DNA of 64,000 bases from Citrobacter youngae (GCF_003818115.1 NZ_RPOI01000018.1:147551-211550); one strand, 5' to 3'; counted from the stretch's first letter, positions 1 through 10,913 are shown. Program-made: numbers and translations. Notes: generated from the letters alone by a model not told the origin.

Positions 1-1
1 G

Positions 2-889
2 TTTGGCGGTATGAACGTACTGACTTTCCTGCGTGATATCGGCAAACACTTCTCCGTAAACCAGATGATCAACAAAGAAGCGGTTAAGCAGCGTCTGAAC
101 CGTGACGATCAGGGGATCTCCTTTACCGAGTTTTCTTACAACCTGCTGCAAGGTTATGATTTTGCCTGCCTGAATAAACTGCATGGCGTGGCATTGCAAA
201 TTGGCGGTTCTGACCAGTGGGGTAACATTACCTCGGGTATCGATCTGACCCGCCGTCTGCATCAGAATCAGGTATTTGGCCTGACGGTTCCGCTGATCAC
301 TAAAGCTGACGGTACCAAATTCGGTAAAACGGAAGGTGGCGCAGTTTGGCTGGATCCGAAGAAAACCAGCCCATACAAGTTCTACCAGTTCTGGATCAAC
401 ACAGCTGACGCGGACGTATATCGCTTCCTGAAATTCTTCACTTTCATGGACATTGAAGAGATCAATGCGCTGGAAGAAGAAGATAAGAACAGCGGTAAAG
501 CGCCGCGTGCCCAGTATGTTCTGGCTGAGCAGGTAACGCGTCTGGTTCACGGCGAAGAAGGTTTAGTGGCGGCGAAACGCATTACCGAAAGCCTGTTCAA
601 TGGTAACCTGAGCGACCTGAGCGAAGCGGACTTCGAACAGCTGGCGCAGGATGGTGTACCGATGATTGAAATGGACAAGGGTGCCGACCTGATGCAGGCG
701 CTGGTGGATTCTGAACTGCAGCCTTCTCGCGGTCAGGCGCGTAAGACCATTGCGTCTAATGCGGTCACCATTAATGGTGAGAAACAATCTGACCCGGAAT
801 ATTTCTTCCAGGACAGTGATATTTTGTTCGGCCGCTACACCTTACTGCGCCGTGGCAAAAAGAACTACTGTCTGATTTGCTGGAAGTAA
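2..889 (+). CDS. tyrS: Tyrosyl-tRNA synthetase (5' end outside window)
   Basis: Class I aminoacyl-tRNA synthetase that activates tyrosine and charges tRNA-Tyr in the cytoplasm. About 295 residues are visible; the E. coli enzyme has 424, so the Rossmann start with its HIGH-like motif lies before the window. Visible are the tyrosine-pocket segment with [10 protein letters not shown], the class I loop in its E. coli form KFGKT (near residue 108 of this fragment), and a C-terminal S4 RNA-binding domain beginning near [11 protein letters not shown]. The frame is open from base 2; the ATG at 11 is internal and not a start. A hairpin terminator follows the stop, and pdxY comes next on the same strand, as in E. 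coli. Confidence 0.98.
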   Translation, partial: FGGMNVLTFLRDIGKHFSVNQMINKEAVKQRLNRDDQGISFTEFSYNLLQGYDFACLNKLHGVALQIGGSDQWGNITSGIDLTRRLHQNQVFGLTVPLITKADGTKFGKTEGGAVWLDPKKTSPYKFYQFWINTADADVYRFLKFFTFMDIEEINALEEEDKNSGKAPRAQYVLAEQVTRLVHGEEGLVAAKRITESLFNGNLSDLSEADFEQLAQDGVPMIEMDKGADLMQALVDSELQPSRGQARKTIASNAVTINGEKQSDPEYFFQDSDILFGRYTLLRRGKKNYCLICWK

Positions 890-901
890 GTCAAAGTCAG
901 C

Positions 902-934
902 AGGGGCGTGGGAAACTACGCCCCTTTATTTTTT
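902..934 (+). terminator. Intrinsic terminator after tyrS
   Basis: Perfect 8-bp stem AGGGGCGT (902-909) / ACGCCCCT (918-925) followed by a T-rich tract to 934. It lies 12 bp past the tyrS stop and just before pdxY, so pdxY is probably expressed partly by read-through or from a weak promoter of its own. Confidence 0.85.
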
Positions 935-952
935 AGGGTTGTGGTAAGTAAA

Positions 953-1813
953 ATGAAGAATATCCTCGCCATCCAGTCCCACGTTGTTTTTGGCCATGCC
1001 GGCAACAGTGCTGCCGAATTTCCGATGCGTCGTCTTGGCGCGAATGTCTGGCCGCTCAACACCGTTCAGTTTTCTAACCACACGCAGTACGGTAAATGGA
1101 CCGGCTGTGTTATGCCACCCAGTCACCTGACTGAGATTGTTCAGGGCATTGCTGATATCGATAAACTTCAGACCTGCGATGCGGTGCTGAGTGGTTATCT
1201 GGGATCCGCTGAGCAGGGCGAGCATATTCTGGGTATTGTGCGCAAAGTGAAAGCGGCAAATCCCCAGGCGAAATTCTTTTGCGATCCAGTGATGGGTCAT
1301 CCTGAAAAAGGGTGCATCGTGGCACCTGGCGTTGCGGAATTTCATGTTCGTCACGCACTTCCGGCCAGCGACATTATCGCGCCAAATCTGATTGAACTCG
1401 AAATTCTGAGCGAGCATGCGGTTAACAATGTTGATGAGGCGGTGCTGGCTGCCCGTGAACTGATTGCGCAGGGGCCGGAAATTGTGCTGGTTAAGCATCT
1501 TGCCCGTGCAGGCATGAGCGCAGATCGCTTTGAGATGCTGTTGGTCACCGCTGATCAGGCGTGGCATATCAGCCGTCCGCTTGTTGATTTTGGCTCACGC
1601 CAACCGGTTGGCGTTGGTGACGTCACCAGTGGCTTGCTGTTGGTTAAACTGTTGCAGGGGGCTTCATTGCAGCAGGCGCTGGAACATGTGACTGCGGCGG
1701 TGTACGAAATTATGATCGCCACCAAAGAGATGCAGGAGTATGAGCTGCAGGTGGTTGCCGCTCAGGATCGTATCGCGAAACCGGAACACTACTTTAGCGC
1801 TACTCAGCTGTAA
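953..1813 (+). CDS. pdxY: Pyridoxal kinase PdxY
   Basis: ATP-dependent kinase of the ribokinase superfamily that phosphorylates pyridoxal in the vitamin B6 salvage pathway. The protein is 286 residues, close to the 287 of E. coli. Landmarks are the N-terminal substrate segment [14 protein letters not shown], the middle [12 protein letters not shown], and the C-terminal [10 protein letters not shown], which carries the anion-hole glycine and catalytic Asp typical of the family. The frame is open from 908, but that stretch encodes the tyrS terminator hairpin, so the ATG at 953 is chosen; it matches the E. coli start. Its Shine-Dalgarno sequence is weak. It lies downstream of tyrS in the same direction. 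Confidence 0.96.
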   Translation: MKNILAIQSHVVFGHAGNSAAEFPMRRLGANVWPLNTVQFSNHTQYGKWTGCVMPPSHLTEIVQGIADIDKLQTCDAVLSGYLGSAEQGEHILGIVRKVKAANPQAKFFCDPVMGHPEKGCIVAPGVAEFHVRHALPASDIIAPNLIELEILSEHAVNNVDEAVLAARELIAQGPEIVLVKHLARAGMSADRFEMLLVTADQAWHISRPLVDFGSRQPVGVGDVTSGLLLVKLLQGASLQQALEHVTAAVYEIMIATKEMQEYELQVVAAQDRIAKPEHYFSATQL

Positions 1814-1825
1814 TCAATGTGCAAT

Positions 1826-1889
1826 GGCGCTCACGCTTATCGGGCCTGAGTTTGGCTGTAGGCCGGGTAAGCGCAAGCGCTACCCGGCA
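1826..1889. repeat. REP/BIME-type palindromic element
   Basis: Between pdxY and gstA, which converge. The core is an imperfect hairpin GCCGGGTA (1862-1869) / TACCCGGC (1881-1888) with the inner GCGC/GCGC pair, preceded by a second partial unit near 1826-1845. This is the usual enterobacterial REP sequence, found in transcribed intergenic spaces, where it can stabilise mRNA ends or bind gyrase or IHF. Confidence 0.75.
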
Positions 1890-1896
1890 ACAACAA

Positions 1897-2502
1897 TTAA
1901 TTTAATCCTTCCGCTTTAAGCGCTGCGGCAACCGCCGGGCGTTCAGCCATCCGCGCCATATACGCCTCGATATGGCTTAATCCTGCCATATTCAACTTAA
2001 CCGCATACGCCCAACGCAGTACGGTAAACAGATAGGCATCAGCAATGCTGAAGCGTGCGCCGCAAATCCACGGGTTGTCTTTCAGCGATTCGTTCACATA
2101 CTGCATTTTTTTCTCAAGCAATGCGCGTACGGTTGGTTTGTACTCCTCTGGCGTGTCCGGGCGGAACAGTGGGGTAAAACCTTTATGTAGCTCTGTAGCG
2201 ATATAGTTAAGCCATTCGATAGTTTTGTAGCGGGAGAGACTGCTGGTAGGGGCCAGGAGATGACGGTCTGGAACGGTATCTGCGAGATATTGCATGATGG
2301 CGACGCCTTCGGTCAGTAGTGTACCATCATCCAGCAACAGTGCGGGAACTTGTCCTTTCGGGTTTACCGCGAAAAAATCGTCGCCGTTTTCCAGGCGTTT
2401 CTTCATCAGATCAACACCATCCAGAGTGAAATCTTTACCGCTCTCACGAAGTGTGATGTGGGAAGCGAGAGAACAAGCGCCCGGTTTGTAGAACAGTTTC
2501 AT
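1897..2502 (-). CDS. gstA: Glutathione S-transferase
   Basis: Beta-class bacterial glutathione transferase of 201 residues, the same length as E. coli GstA. It conjugates glutathione to electrophiles in the cytosol. The N-terminal thioredoxin-like domain starts [11 protein letters not shown], with the Cys10 that defines the beta class, followed by [14 protein letters not shown], including the cis-proline and glutathione-binding residues, and [11 protein letters not shown]. The all-helical C-terminal domain contains His in ATELHKGF, near the H-site His106 of the E. coli enzyme. It has its own transcription unit: it converges with pdxY and ends before a REP element. Confidence 0.96.
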   Translation of the reverse strand: MKLFYKPGACSLASHITLRESGKDFTLDGVDLMKKRLENGDDFFAVNPKGQVPALLLDDGTLLTEGVAIMQYLADTVPDRHLLAPTSSLSRYKTIEWLNYIATELHKGFTPLFRPDTPEEYKPTVRALLEKKMQYVNESLKDNPWICGARFSIADAYLFTVLRWAYAVKLNMAGLSHIEAYMARMAERPAVAAALKAEGLN

Positions 2503-2552
2503 CGGTAACTCCTTTTGGCTGAGGTATACCGTATGGTAGTGCTACCTGGAGC

Positions 2553-2583
2553 AAAAAAAAAGCCGCTAACAACAGTTAGCGGC
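2553..2583 (-). terminator. Intrinsic terminator after dtpA
   Basis: Perfect 9-bp stem GCCGCTAAC (2562-2570) / GTTAGCGGC (2575-2583) with a 4-base loop. On the minus strand it is followed by nine T residues (2561-2553). It lies 23 bp past the dtpA stop. Confidence 0.93.
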
Positions 2584-2606
2584 CTGAAATTAAGTTTCCC
2601 TGAGAA

Positions 2607-4112
2607 TTACGCTGTTGCGGCCTTAGCGGCTTTCTCATCGGCTTCGTCGTCCTGAGTCATACGATTCAGTTTCGGTGCCGTCAGCAGCATCAGAACAGCG
2701 ATAACCGCCGTTGCAACACCAATCTGCAGGAACACGCGACCGTAGACTTCCAAAGACATCAGCGGATCGGTCACATTCTCCGGAACCGCCATCATGTTAG
2801 CCACGTAACCACCGATGATGTTTGCACCGGCAGTGGTCAGGAACCAGCTACCCATAATGAAGCCCATCAGACGCTGTGGAACCAACTGTGCCACCATCGC
2901 CAGGCCCAGACCAGAAATCATCAGTTCACCGATACTTTGCAGACCGTAGCAGATGATCAGCCAGTTAACAGAAACGATGCCCGCATCGGTCGCGAATTTA
3001 GCGCCCAGCGGCAGGATCAGGAACGCACCGGAACACAGCACCATACCAATCGCAAATTTGGTTGGCATCGGCAGCGTATCGCCCATCTTGTTATAGATAG
3101 CGGCGAGGATTGGGCTACCAATGATGATCCAGAACGGGTTCAATGCCTGGTACTGTTCAGGTTCAAAAGCAATACCCAGAATAGAGTGCTCAACGTTACG
3201 AATCGCGAAGAAGTTCAGAGACGTCGGCATCTGGCTGTACAGCACGAAGAAGATAATCGCTTCCAGCATCAGAATGAAGGCAACGATCATTTTACGACGG
3301 GCAGCACCGTGCATGGTGAAGGCTTCTTTACCGAAGATAAATACGATACCGATGGCAATCACACCCAGAACCATACGTGCGATCTGCTGGTTGTGCAGCA
3401 GCCAGGTTGCAATCGCGATCAGCACCACAACGCCAACGATGGTCAGCAGCAGGTTACGGAAGTTGATTGGTTCAAAGTCAGGCTTGGAACCGTACTGTTT
3501 AACCCAGCGCTGGCAGAAGGCGAAGTTAACAACGGTGATCAGCATACCCACAACGCTCAGGGCGAACGCGGTGCTCCAACCGTAACGCGCTGCCAGCCAC
3601 GGTGTTGCCAGCATAGAGAAGAATGAGCCGATGTTGACGGACATGTAGTACATGGTGAATGCACCATCAAGACGCGGGTCATCTTTGGCATAGCAGGTAG
3701 AAAGCAGGGAAGATGGGTTCGCTTTAAACAGGCCGTTACCGACCGCGATGGCTGCCATACCCATATAAACGATACCCGCATCGTGACCAGACCATGCAAC
3801 CAGCGCATAACCAATGGCCAGGACAACGGCACCCAGCATAATGACGCGTTTTGTACCCAGAACTTTATCACCTAACCAGCCACCAATGGCAACAAGGCCA
3901 TACACCAGGGCGCTAAAGGAGGAGAAAAGGGTGATGGAATCCGCTTCTGACATACCCAGTTGCTTCACCAGGTAGACGGCCATAATCCCTTGCAGGCCGT
4001 AATAACCAAAACGTTCCCATAGCTCAATTGAGAAAATGAGATAGAACGCTTTTGGTTGTTTGAAGGCGTTTAAACTGACGCTTTCTGTTGGTTTATTGTT
4101 TGCAGTAGACAC
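2607..4112 (-). CDS. dtpA: Di/tripeptide:proton symporter DtpA (TppB)
   Basis: Inner-membrane POT/PTR family transporter that imports di- and tripeptides with protons. It has 501 residues and about 14 predicted membrane helices. Family signatures are [15 protein letters not shown] (the ExxER motif near residues 30-40), [10 protein letters not shown], and [13 protein letters not shown] (the second PTR2 signature). The frame is open to 4235, but a GTG at 4112 preceded by GAGG 7 bases upstream gives [16 protein letters not shown], matching the E. coli start, so the longer ATG form is rejected. In E. coli the gene is controlled by OmpR and induced anaerobically. The upstream 600 bp contains no gene and could hold such sites. 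Confidence 0.96.
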   Translation of the reverse strand: MSTANNKPTESVSLNAFKQPKAFYLIFSIELWERFGYYGLQGIMAVYLVKQLGMSEADSITLFSSFSALVYGLVAIGGWLGDKVLGTKRVIMLGAVVLAIGYALVAWSGHDAGIVYMGMAAIAVGNGLFKANPSSLLSTCYAKDDPRLDGAFTMYYMSVNIGSFFSMLATPWLAARYGWSTAFALSVVGMLITVVNFAFCQRWVKQYGSKPDFEPINFRNLLLTIVGVVVLIAIATWLLHNQQIARMVLGVIAIGIVFIFGKEAFTMHGAARRKMIVAFILMLEAIIFFVLYSQMPTSLNFFAIRNVEHSILGIAFEPEQYQALNPFWIIIGSPILAAIYNKMGDTLPMPTKFAIGMVLCSGAFLILPLGAKFATDAGIVSVNWLIICYGLQSIGELMISGLGLAMVAQLVPQRLMGFIMGSWFLTTAGANIIGGYVANMMAVPENVTDPLMSLEVYGRVFLQIGVATAVIAVLMLLTAPKLNRMTQDDEADEKAAKAATA

Positions 4113-4723
4113 TTTTACCTCTTTTTTTACATCCCATATCAACGGGGGTGTTCTGGTACGTGATGAGTCAAGTTCATCCGTCCGATTGTTATAGTGGGAG
4201 GGGAAACGGCAAGTAATGTTCACTATCTTGACCATTCAGACAAGGGGTTTGTAATAATCTGTTACATATAACTCAGATGGTGAAATCGTCGGGGCTGAGA
4301 AATGTTATCCAGCGTTAAATTTCTTCATATGGAGAATGGCAGATTTTTACACTGTCAGGATGGGGTTAAAATGGGAATGAGGCGATATGTTCTGCTATTT
4401 TGGCTTGAAGGTAGTGATATGGTCCATTATCTGAAAAATAGCCAGTGTAATGTTTTGTATCGAAACGAACCTGTCAGGTCATCTGATTGTAATTTTAACT
4501 ACAAAATAATAAATATTTTACATAATGTTATCAGGGTGATCTTGATCACGGATGGATAGAAATTTCTACTATTAAAAAAACGATTAACCTACTCAGGTGT
4601 TAGTTCACAAGAATATTACATTAGATATGCAGGAAGGTACGGCATCATTGTCGGGAAATTAACGGTTGAGAAGTGCATAACTAATCGTTATGAAATAGGG
4701 GCCAGCGTTATGGCCCCATGTTG
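4113..4723. other. Intergenic region dtpA-nth, probable regulatory DNA
   Basis: About 610 bp of AT-rich sequence between the dtpA start and the nth stop, both genes on the minus strand. No convincing gene is seen. Features are a perfect inverted repeat GTGATC (4536-4541) / GATCAC (4544-4549), and a TA-rich stretch near 4250-4270 with GTAATA..GTTACA spacing that could be an OmpR-type site for dtpA. The latter is speculative. An 85-codon open frame at 4302-4559 has no recognisable product. Confidence 0.5.
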
Positions 4724-5359
4724 TCAGATATCGACTTTTTCTTTGAATTCGCAAAGATCTTCGATAATGCAGGAACCGCAACGTGGTTTTCTGGCTATGC
4801 AGGTGTAGCGACCATGAAGAATTAACCAGTGGTGGCAATCGACTTTAAATTCACTGGGGACGACTTTCAGCAGTTTCTCTTCGACCTGTTCGACGTTTTT
4901 ACCTGGGGCAAATTGTGTCCGGTTACATACCCGGAAAATGTGGGTATCTACGGCAATCGTTGGCCAGCCGAAGGCGGTATTTAACACTACATTCGCCGTC
5001 TTGCGCCCAACGCCAGGCAGGGCTTCTAATGCGGCTCTGTCTTCCGGAACCTCGCCATTGTGCTTTTCCAGTAAAATGCGGCAGGTTTTAATCACGTTCT
5101 CCGCTTTGCTGTTAAACAAACCGATTGTCTTGATGTAGGACTTAACACCTTCAACGCCGAGTTCCAGCATCGCGGCAGGCGTATTAGCGACGGGGTAAAG
5201 CTTAGCTGTTGCTTTATTGACGCTGACATCGGTGGCCTGCGCGGAGAGCAAGACCGAAATCAGCAGTTCAAACGGTGATGTAAAATTAAGCTCGGTTGTC
5301 GGATGCGGATTGTTATCACGCAGGCGCGTCAGTATTTCCAGCCGTTTTGCTTTGTTCAT
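4724..5359 (-). CDS. nth: Endonuclease III (DNA glycosylase/AP lyase)
   Basis: Base-excision repair enzyme that removes oxidised pyrimidines such as thymine glycol and cleaves the abasic site. The length, 211 residues, equals that of E. coli Nth. The HhH-GPD fold is clear: helix-hairpin-helix LPGVGRKTANVV with the catalytic Lys at about 120, then AVDTHIFRV with the catalytic Asp at about 138. A C-terminal [4Fe-4S] loop contributes four Cys in CIARKPRCGSCIIEDLC. The start codon overlaps the rsxE stop by one base (TAATG), so nth is translationally coupled as the last gene of the rsx operon, as in E. coli. Confidence 0.97.
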   Translation of the reverse strand: MNKAKRLEILTRLRDNNPHPTTELNFTSPFELLISVLLSAQATDVSVNKATAKLYPVANTPAAMLELGVEGVKSYIKTIGLFNSKAENVIKTCRILLEKHNGEVPEDRAALEALPGVGRKTANVVLNTAFGWPTIAVDTHIFRVCNRTQFAPGKNVEQVEEKLLKVVPSEFKVDCHHWLILHGRYTCIARKPRCGSCIIEDLCEFKEKVDI

Positions 5360-6051
5360 TACACATTCCCTGTTTCACCCGCCGGGTCTGCTGCCATAGC
5401 GGCCTCGGCACGACGCTTCTTCATCTTTTCATCAATCAGATACTTAACAGCCAGCATCAGCCCCAGGCCAATGAATGCACCCGGCGGTAGCATGGCCAGC
5501 AGAAATGGTGTGTCAGTATGGAAGATCTCCACGCGCAGGACTTTGGCCCAATTGCCCAGCAGTCCGTCTGCGCCGTCGAACAATGTACCGTTACCTATGA
5601 TTTCACGCAGCGATCCGAGAACAAACATGGCGCCGGTCGCCCCCATGCCAATAGAAAAACCATCGAGTGCGGATAATGCAGGGCCTTTTTTGGCGGCGAA
5701 GGCTTCTGCGCGGCCAACAACAATACAGTTGGTCACAATCAGCGGGATAAAGATACCCAGAGACTGATACAGGCCAAAGGCGTAGGCATTGATAAGCATT
5801 TGTACCGCACTCACTACGGAGGCGATGATCATGACATAAATGGGAATACGGATTTCGGGCGGTGTCCAGCGGCGTAGCGCTGAAATTGTCAGGTTTGTCA
5901 GGGTCAACACCAGCGTAGTCGCAAGCCCCAGACCTAACGCATTGGTTGCAGTAGAGGTAACGGCCAGCAACGGGCACATCCCGAGTAACTGTACAAGGGC
6001 GGAGTTATTTTTCCAAAGCCCCTGAACAATGACGTCTTTAATTTCGCTCAT
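5359..6051 (-). CDS. rsxE: Electron transport complex subunit RsxE (RnfE)
   Basis: Integral membrane subunit of the RsxABCDGE (Rnf-type) complex, which uses NAD(P)H-derived electrons and ion flux to keep the redox sensor SoxR reduced. It has 230 residues and about six hydrophobic segments, and is paralogous to RsxA (both belong to the RnfA/RnfE/NqrD/NqrE family). Landmarks are [15 protein letters not shown] near the N-terminus and [16 protein letters not shown] in the middle; the two half-membrane Cys (CPLLA and NCIVVG) are where the family coordinates an iron-sulfur centre in the membrane. The C-terminal tail is charged and cytoplasmic. It overlaps nth by one base and follows rsxG by 2 bp. 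Confidence 0.95.
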   Translation of the reverse strand: MSEIKDVIVQGLWKNNSALVQLLGMCPLLAVTSTATNALGLGLATTLVLTLTNLTISALRRWTPPEIRIPIYVMIIASVVSAVQMLINAYAFGLYQSLGIFIPLIVTNCIVVGRAEAFAAKKGPALSALDGFSIGMGATGAMFVLGSLREIIGNGTLFDGADGLLGNWAKVLRVEIFHTDTPFLLAMLPPGAFIGLGLMLAVKYLIDEKMKKRRAEAAMAADPAGETGNV

Positions 6052-6053
6052 GG

Positions 6054-6674
6054 TTATTCTCCACAGGCGCTAAGTTGAGGAAGTTGCGCAGGCAGCGTCT
6101 GCGCATATAAACCGGCGCGTTTTACTGCATTCACTACCGCACGCGGCGTGATGGTTGCGCCCGTAAACTGGTCAAAGTCGCCGCCGTCTTTTTTCACCGT
6201 CCAGTGAGGGTCGTTCTCTGCACTAATCGTTTTGCCGCTAAAATGGGTTATCCAGTCTGACAGACGTAACTCGATTTTATCACCGAGGCCTGGTGTTTCA
6301 TGATGTTCTGTCACCCGCGTACCCAGCACAGTACCGTTGAAATCTACACCAACCAGCAGTTGAATTGCGCCGGAATAACCATCGGGGGCCGTGGCCTCCA
6401 GAATTGCCGCAACCGGACGATCGTCCTGGCGGGCAATATACACTCGGTGGCTGCCTTTGCCTAACGCTGGCGCATCGACCAGATAACAACTCTCAGGCAA
6501 GTTATTATTGTAGCGTTCGCCAGGCAGAACCTGATCGAACAGTGCTTTTTGCTGCAGCGCGGCCTGTTCATCAATAGTGGACTTGGTTAATTGATTGATT
6601 GCCGCGGTTAACCCCGTCGAGCCCGCAGCAAACAGCGCCAGTGTAATACCGTGTTTACGAATCGTTTTCAGCAT
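6054..6674 (-). CDS. rsxG: Electron transport complex subunit RsxG (RnfG)
   Basis: Subunit of the SoxR-reducing complex that carries a covalently bound FMN on the periplasmic face. It has 206 residues and a single N-terminal membrane anchor (about residues 8-28, [17 protein letters not shown]). The FMN attachment motif [11 protein letters not shown] lies near residue 172, with the modified Thr at about 175. Before it, the family segment [12 protein letters not shown] is present. It lies between rsxD and rsxE in a tightly packed operon. Confidence 0.95.
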   Translation of the reverse strand: MLKTIRKHGITLALFAAGSTGLTAAINQLTKSTIDEQAALQQKALFDQVLPGERYNNNLPESCYLVDAPALGKGSHRVYIARQDDRPVAAILEATAPDGYSGAIQLLVGVDFNGTVLGTRVTEHHETPGLGDKIELRLSDWITHFSGKTISAENDPHWTVKKDGGDFDQFTGATITPRAVVNAVKRAGLYAQTLPAQLPQLSACGE

Positions 6675-6683
6675 AGGGAGTCC

Positions 6684-7736
6684 TTAGCGATGTCCGTACA
6701 CGCGAGGGCGAGTGTAATAATCAATCAGCGGAACCGTGATATTTGCCAGCAATACGGCAAAGGCTACACCGTCAGGATAACCGCCAAAACTGCGAATCAA
6801 CCATACTAACAACCCCGCAAGTGCGCCAAAAATCAGGCGACCACGGTTGGTAGTTGATGCCGTAACGGGATCGGTAAGAATAAAGAATGCACCCAGCATG
6901 GTGGCGCCGGAAAGCAGGTGCAACTGCGGTGATGCCAGAGAGTCTGGCGAGAAAATCCAGCCTAACGTGGCGCAAACAGCGAGCGATAGCAGGAAGCTCA
7001 CCGGGATGTGCCAACGAATCGCTTTCTGCCATAACAACACGATGCCGCCCGCCAGCCAGGCAAGGTTAACCCACTGCCAACCCGCGCCCGCGAGCATGCC
7101 GCTGTAAATCGGATACTGCATCACCTGTTCAACGGTACGCCCTGCATGTAGTGACGTCTTAAAGGTATCGAGAGGCGTTGCCTGACTGATGCCGTCGATC
7201 CCTATACGGAGCGTGTTCATATCGCTGCCGCCAGCGGTATGTCCGGTAAAGATAACGTTTAAAGCATCAAAAAAGCCGGGCACCGTAGCGGCAATTTCAT
7301 GTGGTGGCAGCCAGCTTGTCATCTGCACCGGGAATGAGATCAACAGCACGACATAACCAATCATTGCCGGATTAAATGGATTCTGCCCAAGACCGCCATA
7401 CAGCTGCTTGGCAATGATAACGGCGAAGACGGTACCCAGGATCACCATCCACCACGGAGCCAGGGGAGGAATACTGACGGCAAGCAGCAACCCTGTAAGC
7501 AGGGCGGAGTTGTCTTTCAGGATTGCGGCAACGGGCTGTTTACGTAGTTTAAGCACGCCCGCTTCGGCGGCGATGGCACTGACCGATGCCAGCACTATCT
7601 GGAACAATGTACCCCAGCCGAAGAACCACCATTGAGCGGCAATTCCTGGTAATGCAGCAATCAGAACCAGCATCATGATACGCGATGTCTGACGCTGGTT
7701 ATGGGTATAAGGGGAGCTAGCTATTCTGAATACCAT
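6684..7736 (-). CDS. rsxD: Electron transport complex subunit RsxD (RnfD)
   Basis: Polytopic inner-membrane subunit of the Rsx/Rnf complex, homologous to NqrB, 350 residues with about nine to ten hydrophobic helices. It begins [18 protein letters not shown], typical of RnfD. The Thr in SQATPLDTF near residue 185 is the expected covalent FMN site (family motif SGAT). The later segment [18 protein letters not shown] is the second conserved membrane signature. The stop lies 9 bp before the rsxG start, and the start is immediately next to the rsxC stop. Confidence 0.95.
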   Translation of the reverse strand: MVFRIASSPYTHNQRQTSRIMMLVLIAALPGIAAQWWFFGWGTLFQIVLASVSAIAAEAGVLKLRKQPVAAILKDNSALLTGLLLAVSIPPLAPWWMVILGTVFAVIIAKQLYGGLGQNPFNPAMIGYVVLLISFPVQMTSWLPPHEIAATVPGFFDALNVIFTGHTAGGSDMNTLRIGIDGISQATPLDTFKTSLHAGRTVEQVMQYPIYSGMLAGAGWQWVNLAWLAGGIVLLWQKAIRWHIPVSFLLSLAVCATLGWIFSPDSLASPQLHLLSGATMLGAFFILTDPVTASTTNRGRLIFGALAGLLVWLIRSFGGYPDGVAFAVLLANITVPLIDYYTRPRVYGHR

Positions 7737-9761
7737 TTATTCCTCGTTTACAACCTGCTGCTGTGCGGCTTTCTTTGCCTGAGCGCGAGCAATAGCGGCC
7801 GCAACGGCGGCTTTACGTGGATCAACCGGCTCGGCCGTTTCCGTTACTGCCTGCTGCTCAAGCTTGCGGGCTTTGGCACGGGCAATTGCGGCTTCGACGG
7901 CAGCTTTGCGCGGGTCAATCGGTTCGGTTGTTTCCGTAGCTGATTGCTGCTCAAGCTTGCGGGCTTTAGCTCGGGCGATTGCGGCTTCGACGGCGGCTTT
8001 GCGCGGGTCAACCGGTTCGGTTGTTTCCGTAGCTGCCTGCTGCTCAAGCTTGCGGGCTTTGGCTCGGGCAATTGCGGCTTCGACGGCAGCTTTGCGTGGA
8101 TCCGCACCCGCTCTGCTGTCCTCATCTTTTGATGGATTATCAGTGCGTGCGGCGCGAGCCTGCGCTTTTCGCGCTTCACGTGCGGCAATCACTGCGCTGT
8201 TATCAGGTTTTTCACCCGCCTGAATGACAACCGGCTGCATAGCCTGGGCCTGTTTCTCTTTCACGCGAGCCAGTGCAGCAGCGATGGCATCATGATCTTT
8301 CGCTGCAGGTTGTACAGCTGCGTTTTTATGCCGCTCAAGACGCGCTGCTTTTTCACGTTCAAGGCGCGCCTGTCGGGCTTCAAATCGCGCTTTTGCTTCA
8401 GCCGCTCGTTTTTCTTCCTGACTAATGGCGTAAATCTCGGCTTTTTCCTGACGGAAATACTGCACCAGGGGAATGTTGCTTGGACATACCCAGGCGCAGG
8501 CACCGCATTCAATGCAGTCAGCAATGTTGTGGGCTGTCGCTTTATCATGCTGCTGGCCTTTACTGAACCAGTAAAGTTGCTGCGGCAGAAGATCGGCAGG
8601 GCAGGCATCGGCGCAGGCGCTACAGCGAATACAGCCTTTTTCTTCCTGCGGTTCACCCACTTCACTGGCAGAAGGCGCAAGCAGGCAGTTGCTGATCTTC
8701 ACGATGGGAACATCCAGCCAGGGCAGGGTAAAGCCCATCAGCGGACCGCCCATGATCACCATCTGGTCAGCAGAAGGACAGAAACCTGCATCATTGAGCA
8801 GGTGACGAACAGGCGTACCCAATCGCGCCCAAACGTTGCCCGGGCGGCTGACTGCTTCGCCCGTTAGCGTGACCACACGCTCGGTGATTGGCTCGCCGTC
8901 AATAACGGCCCGCTTGACAGCATAGGCAGTCCCCACGTTTTGCATCAGCACCCCGATATCGGAGGAACGTCCACCGTGAGGAACCTGTTTCCCGGTCAGG
9001 ATTTGCGTCAATTGTTTGGCACCGCCTGACGGGTATTTAGTGGGAATGACTCGTAAACTGATATCGTGAGAATCAGCCAACACTGCGCGCAGCATGGAGA
9101 TAGCCTGCGGTTTGTTATCTTCAATACCCAGCAGGACTTCGCGCGGTTGAAGAATATGAGCAAGTATGCGGATACCTTCGACCACCTGGGCCGCGCAATC
9201 TTGCATTAAGCGGTCATCGGCGGTGATGTAGGGTTCACATTCAGCGGCGTTGATGATCAGTGTTTCAATTTTATCACCGCCACCCTGCAATTTGACGCCG
9301 GTTGGAAAACCTGCGCCGCCGAGTCCGGCAACACCGAATTGGTGAATACGGGCTATGAGCTCCTCGCGGCTGCGGGCACGATAATTTGCCCAGCCGTCAC
9401 GCTCAATCCAGCGATCTTCGCCGTCCGCATCAATGATGACGCTAAGTTCAGCTAAAGCCGAAGGATGCGCGGTAGAGTGCGGGGCAATGGCAACAACGGT
9501 GCCGGAGGTCGGGGCGTGTACGGGCAACATTCTGCCGCGCCCACGGGTTAGCGCCTGACCACGCAGCACGGTGTCGCCCACATTGACACACAGTTCACCT
9601 TCAGCGCCAATATGCTGCTTCAACGGAATAATAAAGCGCGGAGCCAGCGGAACCTGCCGCAGCGGTGTCCCGTTAGACTGGGTTTTCATTTCAGGTGGGT
9701 GAATGCCGCCATCAAAGTCCCAGATTTTATTTTTTCTGAATGCGGAGAATAACTTAAGCAT
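7737..9761 (-). CDS. rsxC: Electron transport complex subunit RsxC with C-terminal repeats
   Basis: NADH-oxidising peripheral subunit of the SoxR-reducing complex, 674 residues (E. coli, as recalled, 740). Order: an N-terminal biotinyl-like domain, a Rossmann FMN/NADH part with [13 protein letters not shown] near residue 150, a SLBB segment, then two ferredoxin [4Fe-4S] motifs, [12 protein letters not shown] (about 377) and [12 protein letters not shown] (about 415). After residue 440 the protein turns into a highly charged Ala/Arg/Lys/Glu helical tail. It ends in near-identical 31-residue repeats starting [15 protein letters not shown]. Repeat number varies in this gene among enterobacteria, which explains the length difference. 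Stop and start abut rsxD. Confidence 0.96.
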   Translation of the reverse strand: MLKLFSAFRKNKIWDFDGGIHPPEMKTQSNGTPLRQVPLAPRFIIPLKQHIGAEGELCVNVGDTVLRGQALTRGRGRMLPVHAPTSGTVVAIAPHSTAHPSALAELSVIIDADGEDRWIERDGWANYRARSREELIARIHQFGVAGLGGAGFPTGVKLQGGGDKIETLIINAAECEPYITADDRLMQDCAAQVVEGIRILAHILQPREVLLGIEDNKPQAISMLRAVLADSHDISLRVIPTKYPSGGAKQLTQILTGKQVPHGGRSSDIGVLMQNVGTAYAVKRAVIDGEPITERVVTLTGEAVSRPGNVWARLGTPVRHLLNDAGFCPSADQMVIMGGPLMGFTLPWLDVPIVKISNCLLAPSASEVGEPQEEKGCIRCSACADACPADLLPQQLYWFSKGQQHDKATAHNIADCIECGACAWVCPSNIPLVQYFRQEKAEIYAISQEEKRAAEAKARFEARQARLEREKAARLERHKNAAVQPAAKDHDAIAAALARVKEKQAQAMQPVVIQAGEKPDNSAVIAAREARKAQARAARTDNPSKDEDSRAGADPRKAAVEAAIARAKARKLEQQAATETTEPVDPRKAAVEAAIARAKARKLEQQSATETTEPIDPRKAAVEAAIARAKARKLEQQAVTETAEPVDPRKAAVAAAIARAQAKKAAQQQVVNEE
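7760..8110. repeat. 93-bp tandem repeats in the 3' end of rsxC
   Basis: Three near-identical 93-bp units plus a diverged terminal one, in frame with rsxC. The marker AAGCTTGCGGGCTTT recurs at about 7861, 7954 and 8047, exactly 93 bp apart. Each unit encodes 31 residues beginning [10 protein letters not shown]. These are coding repeats that can change number by slippage or recombination, not a CRISPR array. Confidence 0.93.
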
Positions 9762-10332
9762 GTTGTTCCACAGGAATGATGCGCACAGGAATAGTGTTTA
9801 AATCCCACTTCCAGCTGTCAGGCGTCTCGGCGACCGGGCGTAATTCGATACATTGGGTCGGGCACGGATCAACGCACAAATTGCATCCGGTGCACAGATC
9901 GCTCATCACCGTGTGCATGGCACGCGTAGCGCCCACGATGGCATCGACCGGGCAGGCCTGAATGCATTTTGTGCAGCCGATACAGTTATTTTCATCAATC
10001 ACCGCCAGCATACGAACGGGGGTAGCATCCTGCTCATCACCATCAATAGGTTGCGGATCGACGTTCAACAGGGTCGCAATTTTTAGCATCACCGCTTCGC
10101 CACCAGGGGCGCATCGGTTGATTTTTTCGCCCTGACAGCCAATAGCTTCAGCATAAGGACGGCAGCCCGGATAACCGCACTGCCCACACTGGCTTTGCGG
10201 GAGAATTTCATCAATTTTCTCCACGACTGGATCATCCTCGACGGCAAATCGACGAGAGGCATAACCCAAAATAGCGCCGAACGCCAGACCCAGCAGACTC
10301 ACTGCGGCAACGGCAATCCAGATAGCATTCAT
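9754..10332 (-). CDS. rsxB: Electron transport complex subunit RsxB (RnfB)
   Basis: Iron-sulfur subunit that passes electrons within the SoxR-reducing complex, 192 residues. An N-terminal membrane anchor (about residues 4-25) precedes the CGQCGYPGC cluster motif (about 49-57), part of a four-Cys Fe-S domain. Two ferredoxin-like [4Fe-4S] motifs follow: [12 protein letters not shown] near residue 117 and [12 protein letters not shown] near 147. The stop overlaps the start of rsxC by 8 bp, and its start overlaps the rsxA stop by one base, indicating translational coupling. Confidence 0.96.
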   Translation of the reverse strand: MNAIWIAVAAVSLLGLAFGAILGYASRRFAVEDDPVVEKIDEILPQSQCGQCGYPGCRPYAEAIGCQGEKINRCAPGGEAVMLKIATLLNVDPQPIDGDEQDATPVRMLAVIDENNCIGCTKCIQACPVDAIVGATRAMHTVMSDLCTGCNLCVDPCPTQCIELRPVAETPDSWKWDLNTIPVRIIPVEQHA

Positions 10333-10913
10333 TACAACTTCACCAAACCACTAAAGCCCATAAAGGCCAAAGACATTAAACCAGCGGTAATCAGCGCAAT
10401 CGCATTACCGCGGAAGGGGGCAGGAACGTCTGCCACGGCGAGGCGTTCGCGAATTGCGGCGAACAGAACCATCACCAGTGAGAAGCCGACGGCGGCGGAA
10501 AAACCGTACAGCGCCGACTGTAAAAAATTATGCCCGAGGTTGATGTTCAGCAACGCTACACCTAATACCGCGCAGTTAGTGGTGATCAGCGGTAAGAAGA
10601 TCCCCAGCAGGCGATACAGCGCAGGGCTGGTTTTGCGTACAACCATCTCGGTAAATTGTACCACCACGGCGATGACCAGAATGAAGGCCAGCGTGCGCAG
10701 GTAGATGAGATCGAGCGGGATGAGGATCCAGGTGTCAATCAGCCATGCGCAAATGGATGCCAGCGTCATTACAAAGGTCGTGGCGAGGCCCATACCCATT
10801 GCGGTTTCCAGTTTTTTGGAAACGCCCATAAAGGGGCATAAGCCCAGAAACTTGACCAGTACAAAGTTATTGACCAGTACAGTTCCGACAAACAGCAGCA
10901 GGTAATCAGTCAT
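10332..10913 (-). CDS. rsxA: Electron transport complex subunit RsxA (RnfA)
   Basis: First gene of the rsxABCDGE-nth operon. It encodes a six-helix inner-membrane subunit, 193 residues, homologous to RsxE and NqrE, that helps carry electrons across the membrane to reduce SoxR. Signature segments are [17 protein letters not shown] near the N-terminus and [13 protein letters not shown] in the middle; their Cys are the candidate ligands of a membrane-embedded Fe-S centre. The frame extends to 10970, but the ATG at 10913, preceded by AGG at a suitable distance, gives the family start [16 protein letters not shown] and is chosen. Confidence 0.96.
   Translation of the reverse strand: MTDYLLLFVGTVLVNNFVLVKFLGLCPFMGVSKKLETAMGMGLATTFVMTLASICAWLIDTWILIPLDLIYLRTLAFILVIAVVVQFTEMVVRKTSPALYRLLGIFLPLITTNCAVLGVALLNINLGHNFLQSALYGFSAAVGFSLVMVLFAAIRERLAVADVPAPFRGNAIALITAGLMSLAFMGFSGLVKL

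Noticed and set aside
2607..4235. Longer dtpA form starting at the ATG at 4235
   Set aside because: The extra 41 residues are not conserved and have no hydrophobic or targeting character; the GTG at 4112 has a ribosome site.
4302..4559. 85-codon open frame between dtpA and nth
   Set aside because: No ribosome site, no recognisable motif, irregular composition, and it fills a region expected to be regulatory. Not called a gene.
7760..8110. Regularly spaced repeats that might look like a CRISPR array
   Set aside because: The 93-bp units are in frame with rsxC, encode its Ala/Lys/Arg tail, have no unique spacers, and no cas genes are present.
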